Below are positions 24,999 through 30,177 of a stretch of 30,177 bases of DNA, in pieces. The notes beneath the pieces are model-generated. The model did no database searches and was not told the DNA's origin. It saw only the letters and a program-made list of their open reading frames with translations. Both the position numbers and the translations under genes were made by a program. The stretch is taken from positions 146,835 through 177,011 of the forward strand of contig QUKC01000006.1 of NCBI GenBank assembly GCA_003481005.1. The letters are read 5' to 3'. Each line of letters begins with the position of its first letter. Position 1 is the first letter of the stretch. This DNA is from Firmicutes bacterium TM09-10 (GTDB taxonomy: Bacteria > Bacillota > Clostridia > Lachnospirales > Lachnospiraceae).

Positions 24999-26689
24999 AA
25001 GTTGTGATCGTAGGCGGTGTGGCGGGCGGTGCTTCTGCCGCCGCCCGCATCCGCCGTTTGGATGAACACGCTCAGATCATCATGATCGAGCGCAGCGGCT
25101 ATGTGTCCTATGCCAACTGCGGCCTTCCGTATTATGTGGGTGGTGTGATCAAAGAGCAAGAAGAACTGACACTGCAAACTCCGGAGAGCTTTTGGGACCG
25201 TTTTCGCATTGATGTACGAGTACAGCAGGAAGTAACTGTAATCAATCCCGCAGAGAAAACCGTTACTGTCCACGCACTGGACAGCGAGAAGATCTATATA
25301 GAAACCTATGACAAACTGCTTCTTGCCCCCGGCGCAAAGCCGACGGTACCTGCGCTCTCCGGTGTCAGCAGTGAACGTGTTTTCACGCTGCGCACCGTGG
25401 AGGATACCCTCCGCATTAGGCGCTTTGTAGAGGATCAGAAGCCGAAAACCGCTGTTTTGGCCGGCGGCGGTTTTATCGGTCTGGAAATGGCGGAAAACCT
25501 TGTGGAAATGGGTGTTTCCGTCACCATCGTCCAGCGTCCAAAGCAGCTATTAGCGCCGCTGGATACGGATATGGCGAGCTTTGTCCATGCGGAAATGCGC
25601 AGACACGGTGTGGCTCTGCGGTTGGGTGAAACCGTCACCGGATTCCGACAGGACGGAAATTCCGTGCTGACGCTGCTGGAGGATAGTGAGCCGCTGCGCT
25701 CCGACATGGTGCTGCTGGCCATCGGCGTCACGCCGGACACTCATCTGGCAAAAGAGGCCGGACTTGACCTGGGCATCCGGGGCAGCATCGCTGTCAACGA
25801 GCGAATGGAAACCTCCGTGCCGGATATCTACGCTGTAGGCGATGCCGTAGAGGTCACCCATTTCGTGACCGGCCAGAAAACATTGATCTCGCTGGCGGGG
25901 CCCGCCAACAAGCAGGGACGCATTGCCGCCGACAACATCTGCGGCGGAAACAGCCACTTTCACGGCTCTCAGGGTTCGTCTGTTCTGAAATTGTTTAGCT
26001 TGACCGCGGCCTCTACGGGGATCAATGAAAAAGCGGCGCAGGCAGCAGAGATTGCTTACGACAGAGTCGTACTTTTCCCGGCATCCCACGCTACTTATTA
26101 TCCCGGCGCACAGTCTATGGCAATGAAGGTCCTGTATGAAAAAGAAAGCCTGCGGCTGCTCGGTGCGCAGATCGTTGGCAGCGACGGCGTGGACAAGCGC
26201 ATTGATGTACTGGCAACGGCCATTCGTGCAAAAATGACAGCTCTGGAGCTGACGGAGCTTGACCTTTCCTATGCGCCACCCTATTCCTCTGCCAAAGATC
26301 CGGTCAATATGGCCGGTTTTATGATCGAGGATTTGGAAAACAGGAAGGTACGGCAGTTCCATTGGAAAGATGTTGAGGACTTACCTTACGATGGCAGTGC
26401 AACGCTGCTGGACGTCCGCACGGCGTGGGAGTATCAGCGGGGCCATCTGGATGGCTTTCGGAACATTCCCTTGGACGATTTGCGGGAGCATTTGGACGAA
26501 TTAGAGCAGGACAAGCCTGTTTATGTGAATTGTCAGACCGGGCTTCGCAGTTATCTGGCCTGTCGGCTTTTGACGCAGCACGGTTTTACCTGTGCTCATC
26601 TCTCCGGCGGATACAGCTTTTATCAGGTCGTAACACAAGAGCGGCAGACAACGCAGAGCACCTATCCCTGTGGAATGGAGAAGCTATGA
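24995..26689 (+). CDS. CoA-disulfide reductase with rhodanese domain
   Basis: A 564-residue flavoprotein. FAD-binding GGVAGGASAAARIRR is at residues 7-21, the single redox Cys42 in YANCGLPYY is that of CoA-disulfide / persulfide reductases, the NAD(P)H fold is at about 150-185 (AVLAGGGFIGLEMAENL), and the second FAD motif is IYAVGDAVEV. The dimer domain ends near 445. A rhodanese domain follows (about 453-548) with its own Cys513 in VNCQTGLRS. Such enzymes reduce CoA persulfide or polysulfide and CoA disulfide. Its start overlaps the thioredoxin stop (ATGA type), so it belongs to the same mRNA. Confidence 0.95.
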   Translation: MKVVIVGGVAGGASAAARIRRLDEHAQIIMIERSGYVSYANCGLPYYVGGVIKEQEELTLQTPESFWDRFRIDVRVQQEVTVINPAEKTVTVHALDSEKIYIETYDKLLLAPGAKPTVPALSGVSSERVFTLRTVEDTLRIRRFVEDQKPKTAVLAGGGFIGLEMAENLVEMGVSVTIVQRPKQLLAPLDTDMASFVHAEMRRHGVALRLGETVTGFRQDGNSVLTLLEDSEPLRSDMVLLAIGVTPDTHLAKEAGLDLGIRGSIAVNERMETSVPDIYAVGDAVEVTHFVTGQKTLISLAGPANKQGRIAADNICGGNSHFHGSQGSSVLKLFSLTAASTGINEKAAQAAEIAYDRVVLFPASHATYYPGAQSMAMKVLYEKESLRLLGAQIVGSDGVDKRIDVLATAIRAKMTALELTELDLSYAPPYSSAKDPVNMAGFMIEDLENRKVRQFHWKDVEDLPYDGSATLLDVRTAWEYQRGHLDGFRNIPLDDLREHLDELEQDKPVYVNCQTGLRSYLACRLLTQHGFTCAHLSGGYSFYQVVTQERQTTQSTYPCGMEKL

Positions 26690-26880
26690 GTGAAAATCGC
26701 AGGTATCAGGAAGTCATGCTGCAATACCGCTGCGCACTGAAAGCACTTGAAAGTCGGTTGGAAAACAAGAAGCACCTGCCGATAAATGCTGAAGTCGACA
26801 CTGGGCTGAAAGAGTGCGCCGATTCCACCACAGACTCAGAGAATGGAACAGCAAACTGGGACATCTACTGCACCTCTTAA
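26686..26880 (+). CDS. Short ORF, possibly a truncated gene
   Basis: A 64-residue frame whose ATG overlaps the stop codon of the CoA-disulfide reductase gene and has TGGAGAAG upstream. The first 26 residues (MSENRRYQEVMLQYRCALKA then LESRLE) look like the N-terminus of a RelA/SpoT-type GTP pyrophosphokinase. The remaining part (from NKKHLPINAEVD) does not continue that family and is polar and low in structure. I think it is a gene cut by the arrival or loss of mobile DNA to the right, but an intact small protein is possible. Confidence 0.45.
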   Translation: MSENRRYQEVMLQYRCALKALESRLENKKHLPINAEVDTGLKECADSTTDSENGTANWDIYCTS

Positions 26881-26892
26881 CATAATACATCG

Positions 26893-26939
26893 GATATAAA
26901 AGGACAAGCATCCATTTTAGATGCTTGCCCTTTTATATC
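26893..26939. terminator. Bidirectional terminator between redox island and recombinase
   Basis: Arms of 19 nt (26893-26911 and 26921-26939) pair with one mismatch; the core is AAGCAT/ATGCTT and the outer part is GATATAAAAGG / CCCTTTTATATC. The A/T outer stem gives a U run on both strands. Confidence 0.85.
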
Positions 26940-26944
26940 ATCAG

Positions 26945-27028
26945 CTAAATCATTCCAAAATGCTTCCAGCCGCTCTGTTCCAGAACATAATCCTCGATTT
27001 GTCCATAGATTGCCAGTTCTCTTTTATC
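26945..27028 (-). other. 27-codon open frame behind the recombinase stop
   Basis: After the TAG of the recombinase gene the same frame stays open for 27 sense codons, to TAG at 26947-26945. It reads DKRELAIYGQIEDYV then LEQSGWKHFGMI, a plausible protein-like composition. It has no start codon of its own. It may be the old end of the recombinase, a piece of the gene into which the element inserted, or chance. Confidence 0.35.
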
Positions 27029-28741
27029 CTACATCATTTCTTCCACATCAATGTTGATATGTGTTACCGGATTTCTCAGAACTAAGAGACACACCGTCTC
27101 AACGGTATTCCCTTTGTCCCACAAAAGCTCCGTAACTTCCCCGCCATCCTTGAACACCGGAAAGTTCAGACCAATCCGCTTTAGCGGATATTCAGACTCG
27201 TCATTCCTGTAAATTTCAATTTCCTTAATCAAGGCTGTGACCACATTTCTCTTTTCTTCGTCATTTATTATATTATAAACGCAGTCGAAATTCACCATGA
27301 TTTTGTAAATATTCTCAAGAGTAATTGCCTGCTGCTTAATTGCATCTCGCCGAAGTCTGGCATCTTCGATTTTTTCCTCCAGCTCAACAATGACATCATA
27401 TAGGGAATCTAACCGCAAGGTCATATCATGGAGCTTTCGTTCCCGGTATTTTGCATCAGCAGGGAGACTGTCAATTTCCCGTTCCAATCTTGTTTTATTC
27501 AGATCAACTTCCTTCAGCTTTATCTGATAACCCTCCAATTCTTTATCCACTGCTTTCGTGTCAATCTGAACGCCAATCCGTTTTTTAATGGCTTGGGCAT
27601 ATTCCTCATTCCTTACGATCTCACGAATTGCCTCAATGACCATCGGTTCAATATCGGTCTTTTTCAGCATTGCCTTATATTCACAATGCTTACCCCGAAC
27701 CATCCTATTCCGGCTACATACATAATAGTAAATTTCTTTATAAGTGCCATCTTTATTTGTCCATGCGTGTTTATTCGTATACATGGGACTTCCACAAACC
27801 GGGCATTTCAGCAGACCGGATAACAAATGAACTCGATCCCGCCCAATTTTTGACGGTTGCTTTACTCCGGTTCTAAGACGCTTGGCATGAGCCTTTTCCC
27901 ATACCTCCTCACTAACGATTCCTTTATGCTGTCCCTCTGTCAGAATGTAATCGTCATTTCTTTTCATCTGGTAATCGTTTTTTGTGCCTTTGACTTTTTC
28001 CTTCGTTCTCCGTCCATAAGCAATTTTACCGCAATAAACCGGGTTATCCAATATCAGTTTAATAAAATGTCCTGTCCAATCCTCTAATGTGCCATTCTGC
28101 CTCGGAATTTTCCGTATACCTTGTAAGTTCAACTGATTCGCAATACCACCCAAACCGATTTCCGACGAAGTATATAATTCAAAAATCTTCCGTATTGCCA
28201 CAGCCTCTGTTTCTTCAATCATCAGCTTGTTATCTTCCAGTGTATATCCGTAGGGAGCAAAGCCACCATTCCATCCACCCTGCCGTGCCTTTTCGCGCCG
28301 CCCGTTCATCGTCTGCTCGATAATATTCTCACGCTCAATCTCAGCCACAGCAGATAGTACAGAAATCAAAAGTTTTCCGCTTGTCTGAGAGGAATCAATC
28401 CCTTCTTCTATGCAAATCAGATTTACACCATAAGATTGAACCAACTCCAAAGAGTTAAGTATATCTGCTGCATTACGACCAAACCGTGACAGCTTATACA
28501 CTAAAATATAGTCAATGTCCAAGCCATCCTCAATATCTCTGAGCATTTTTTGAAAGGCAGGCCGTCCCTCAATGGATTTACCGGATTTACCGGCATCTTC
28601 ATAAGTATCAACAACGATCATTTCCTCACGATCCGCAAATCGTGTCAGCATATTTTTTTGACCTTCCAGGCTGTATCCGTCCACTTGCATCTCTGTGCTG
28701 ACCCTCGGATACAAAACACAGCGTTTTCCATATCGGTTCAT
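27029..28741 (-). CDS. Large serine recombinase (site-specific integrase)
   Basis: A 570-residue recombinase. The resolvase domain covers about 5-150: YPRVSTEMQVDGYSLEGQ with catalytic Ser15, then LVYKLSRFGRNAADILN and SAVAEIERENI. The recombinase DNA-binding domain is at about 165-290 (GFAPYGYTLEDN, LDNPVYCGKIAYGRR). The zinc ribbon follows: CPVCGSPMY with YYVCSRN and HCEYK. A coiled-coil runs from about 400 to 480 and a C-terminal part to the end. Such enzymes integrate and excise mobile elements at att sites. ATG has GGAGG 9 nt upstream; that site partly overlaps the arm of a hairpin. Catalytic residues appear intact. Confidence 0.95.
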   Translation of the reverse strand: MNRYGKRCVLYPRVSTEMQVDGYSLEGQKNMLTRFADREEMIVVDTYEDAGKSGKSIEGRPAFQKMLRDIEDGLDIDYILVYKLSRFGRNAADILNSLELVQSYGVNLICIEEGIDSSQTSGKLLISVLSAVAEIERENIIEQTMNGRREKARQGGWNGGFAPYGYTLEDNKLMIEETEAVAIRKIFELYTSSEIGLGGIANQLNLQGIRKIPRQNGTLEDWTGHFIKLILDNPVYCGKIAYGRRTKEKVKGTKNDYQMKRNDDYILTEGQHKGIVSEEVWEKAHAKRLRTGVKQPSKIGRDRVHLLSGLLKCPVCGSPMYTNKHAWTNKDGTYKEIYYYVCSRNRMVRGKHCEYKAMLKKTDIEPMVIEAIREIVRNEEYAQAIKKRIGVQIDTKAVDKELEGYQIKLKEVDLNKTRLEREIDSLPADAKYRERKLHDMTLRLDSLYDVIVELEEKIEDARLRRDAIKQQAITLENIYKIMVNFDCVYNIINDEEKRNVVTALIKEIEIYRNDESEYPLKRIGLNFPVFKDGGEVTELLWDKGNTVETVCLLVLRNPVTHINIDVEEMM

Positions 28742-28752
28742 AATTCATACCT

Positions 28753-28806
28753 CCAAAATTTACTTTTGGAAAATATCCTATGTAAAGCTGCGATTCTCAC
28801 GCAGCT
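28753..28806 (-). promoter_or_regulatory. Two hairpins in the recombinase leader
   Basis: CCAAAA (28753-28758) pairs with TTTTGG (28764-28769). On the minus strand its second arm runs into the GGAGG ribosome site. AGCTGCG (28786-28792) pairs with CGCAGCT (28800-28806) and covers the end of the 53-residue gene. Control of recombinase translation is possible. Confidence 0.4.
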
Positions 28807-28958
28807 CCGTCAACCTCGCCCAGCACTCTCATACCATATTTCTCGATGATATGTGCCAGCGAAGTGATAAACGCTTCAAATTTTTGTTCCGCCAGAAGTT
28901 CTTCTGACCGGATTTCATCTGAAGGAATCAATGCGCTTTTATTCTGGATATTCTCCAT
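28797..28958 (-). CDS. 53-residue protein between mazF and recombinase
   Basis: A short frame starting MENIQNKSALIPSDEIRSEE and ending VLGEVDGAA. Predicted mostly helical, with EELLAEQKFEAFITSLAHII as the central helix. GGAGGTGATTCTGA precedes the ATG, a full ribosome site, and codon usage looks like its neighbours, so I accept it as a gene. Function unknown. It lies between the MazF-like gene and the recombinase on one strand. An antitoxin role is possible but it has no recognisable DNA-binding fold. Confidence 0.7.
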   Translation of the reverse strand: MENIQNKSALIPSDEIRSEELLAEQKFEAFITSLAHIIEKYGMRVLGEVDGAA

Positions 28959-29037
28959 TCAGAATCACCTCCGCAATTCCTAACGAAATTATAACTCTAC
29001 TTGCACAGCCTGAAAATGATACGGCCTTTCGGCACTT

Positions 29038-29388
29038 TTATGTAATCCCCAGACTGCACAAGAGCGTCTTGTTTATGTTTTCCATGTCATCCTTGTTTAG
29101 ATGACCAATATAGTTTTTTAACCTCGACTTGTCGATTGTTCTGATCTGTTCTAGCATAACAACAGATGGTTTCACCAAACCGCATCTGTCATTTAAGTGG
29201 TAATGCGTGGGGAACTTTCTGCTTTTTTTGCTTACACTGGTAATTGCTGCAATAATAATCGTAGGACTGAAACAATTTCCCACATTATTTTGAAGAATGA
29301 GTACAGGACGAGAGCCACTTTGTTCAGAGCCGATACCAGGGCTTAAATCAGCCGAATATATGTCACCTCGATGGAATTTTTCAAACAT
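29038..29388 (-). CDS. MazF/PemK family mRNA interferase-like toxin
   Basis: A 116-residue protein with the MazF/PemK fold: FHRGDIYSADLSPGIGSEQSG near the N-terminus (split after P here), then RPVLILQNNVGN, IIAAITSV and MLEQIRTIDKSRL. Family members cut RNA at short sites. The start is the ATG at 29388, 8 nt after AAGGAGG; a GTG one codon earlier is also possible. No MazE-like antitoxin is next to it; the 53-residue protein downstream is the only close partner. It lies in the mobile element. Confidence 0.93.
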   Translation of the reverse strand: MFEKFHRGDIYSADLSPGIGSEQSGSRPVLILQNNVGNCFSPTIIIAAITSVSKKSRKFPTHYHLNDRCGLVKPSVVMLEQIRTIDKSRLKNYIGHLNKDDMENINKTLLCSLGIT

Positions 29389-29421
29389 CACTCTCGCCTC
29401 CTTAATATCTTAATACTTAAA

Positions 29422-29471
29422 TAGCCGCACCAGTCTGAAAGAAATCTTCGGATAAAAACCTGGTGCGGCTA
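29422..29471 (-). terminator. Hairpin upstream of the MazF-like gene
   Basis: TAGCCGCACCAG (29422-29433) pairs perfectly with CTGGTGCGGCTA (29460-29471) across a 26-nt loop. On the minus strand it lies after the 84-residue frame and before the MazF-like gene, followed by TTTAAGTATT. It can end the upstream transcript or act as an attenuator. Confidence 0.5.
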
Positions 29472-29495
29472 CTGTTATTCTGTTCGGATTACTCG

Positions 29496-29750
29496 TCATA
29501 TTTGCCACGCCCCCTGACGATGGGAACACAACAGGTCTCCGCTGGCGCGGCTGTCATAACTCCGCAGCATCGTTCGTATCGTGTGCCGCAGGGTTCCCCC
29601 CAAGTCTTTGGCGGGCCGTGAGGAAGTATCTTTAAGCCCCCATGCAGTCATCGCGCCAAATCTGCCACAATCCGTTTTATGAAATCGTAGATCGCTCCGA
29701 AGCAGTTCTTTCATCACCTCCCTGACTGCTCCATCTTCGCGGCGTTTCAT
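29496..29750 (-). CDS. 84-residue hypothetical protein
   Basis: A frame starting MKRREDGAVREVMKELLRSD, basic and Arg-rich, ending SHRQGAWQI. I do not recognise the family. No clear ribosome site precedes the ATG (only GAGCGA), and the sequence is richer in GC than its neighbours. I could not exclude that this stretch is a structured RNA instead of a gene. It lies between a sigma-like factor and the MazF-like toxin in the same orientation. The sequence from 29751 to 29885 holds only a short GTACAT/ATGTAC inverted repeat. Confidence 0.45.
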   Translation of the reverse strand: MKRREDGAVREVMKELLRSDLRFHKTDCGRFGAMTAWGLKDTSSRPAKDLGGTLRHTIRTMLRSYDSRASGDLLCSHRQGAWQI

Positions 29751-29885
29751 ATTCGCTCGTACATGGGTTATGTACCTGTTGTGCTGTCTATTCGATTGTC
29801 AATGTACTGATGAAGGAGGAAAACTTGTCCTTCTTATTAACACTGACAAAAAAGGCAAAAAACAGGCGCATCAAATGAAATTTTA

Positions 29886-30177
29886 TCAAAAATATTTTAC
29901 AAGCTGCTTTAATCCACGGCGGATACTGTCTCGGACACGGCTTGGGTCTACACCTTCTACTTCGGCAATTTCATTTACCGTCATTCCCAGATAGTATCGA
30001 GCATAAATTCGCTTTGCCTGTTTCTCCGGCAGCTTCATCACAGCGGCACAGACCTGCTCCTGAAACTGTTTTTCCTCCAGAACCATCTCCGGTGTTTGCG
30101 GCTTCAACAGTACCGCATTTTCAATGCCATTCTCGCAATCCAGAGAATACTGTGCTTTATAACGATACATCTTTCGC
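29886..30177 (-). CDS. Sigma-70 region 4-like protein, cut by the window edge
   Basis: At least 94 residues, open to the right edge. The C-terminal part (VMKLPEKQAKRIYARYYLGM, then TVNEIAEVEGVDPSRVRDSI) is a sigma-factor region 4 helix-turn-helix. Such small sigma-like proteins are common in clostridial conjugative elements and probably direct or modulate transcription of element genes. An ATG at 30170 is in frame but has no ribosome site in the 7 bases left, so the true start is likely outside. Confidence 0.85.
   Translation of the reverse strand, partial: RKMYRYKAQYSLDCENGIENAVLLKPQTPEMVLEEKQFQEQVCAAVMKLPEKQAKRIYARYYLGMTVNEIAEVEGVDPSRVRDSIRRGLKQLVKYF

Larger units (their letters stand above)
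26945..30177 (-). mobile_element. End of an integrated mobile element
   Basis: The last 3.2 kb carry a large serine recombinase, a MazF-like toxin, two small proteins and a sigma-like factor, all on the minus strand. This is the gene content of the end of a clostridial integrative or mobilisable element. The left boundary should lie between the terminator at 26893 and the recombinase stop at 27029; I could not find an att core repeat, as the other end is outside the window. Confidence 0.6.

Noticed and set aside
29770..29994. Plus-strand frame of 74 codons after GAAGGAGG
   Set aside because: Its second half is antisense to the sigma-like gene, and no family features are seen.

Overview
The window looks like chromosome of a gut-type Clostridia member (Bacillota, probably Lachnospiraceae). 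This is inferred from AGGAGG-type ribosome sites, a low-to-moderate GC content, the GH106-like glycosidase, the anaerobe oxygen-defence genes and a clostridial large serine recombinase. No rRNA or tRNA gene was recognised.

Layout. 1-5.3 kb holds housekeeping and transport genes: a Xaa-Pro aminopeptidase, a membrane protein of unknown role, a Gfo/Idh/MocA oxidoreductase and a sodium:neurotransmitter-symporter-type transporter, separated by strong hairpins. 5.3-17.4 kb is a complete type I-C CRISPR-Cas locus on the minus strand. In transcription order it reads: leader 2, array 2 (20 repeats), cas3, a promoter, a DUF3990/DUF3791 gene pair, cas5c, cas8c, cas7c, cas4, cas1, cas2, leader 1, array 1 (25 repeats). 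Leader 2 is preceded by a decayed 3' end of cas2, so the array 2 end is a duplicated copy of the cas2-leader-array junction. 17.5-21.2 kb holds a large GH106-like glycoside hydrolase and a DUF1893 gene. 21.25-21.67 kb is a graveyard of a serine recombinase and an IS3-type transposase.

21.7-26.9 kb is an oxygen-stress and thiol-redox island on the plus strand. It has a DUF134-NifX fusion, a Crp/Fnr regulator, rubrerythrin, superoxide reductase, a ferredoxin-thioredoxin-reductase catalytic chain, a 36-residue Fe-S-type miniprotein, thioredoxin and a CoA-disulfide reductase with a rhodanese domain. Two near-identical TGTGAC-N3-GTCACA palindromes sit at the -41 position of the two effector promoters. 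Together with the RExxxR recognition helix of the neighbouring Crp/Fnr protein they suggest one self-contained regulon. 26.9-30.2 kb is the end of an integrated mobile element (large serine recombinase, 53-residue protein, MazF-like toxin, a small ORF, sigma-like factor) that runs off the right edge.

The most promising unusual system is the ADP-ribosyltransferase-like DUF3990 protein and its DUF3791 partner, built into the I-C operon between cas3 and cas5 under a good promoter and followed directly by the interference and adaptation genes. Next in interest are the 56-nt hairpin block kept identical at both CRISPR leaders, and the layered repeat drift in array 2. Family names are from recognition of the translated sequence; no database search was run.
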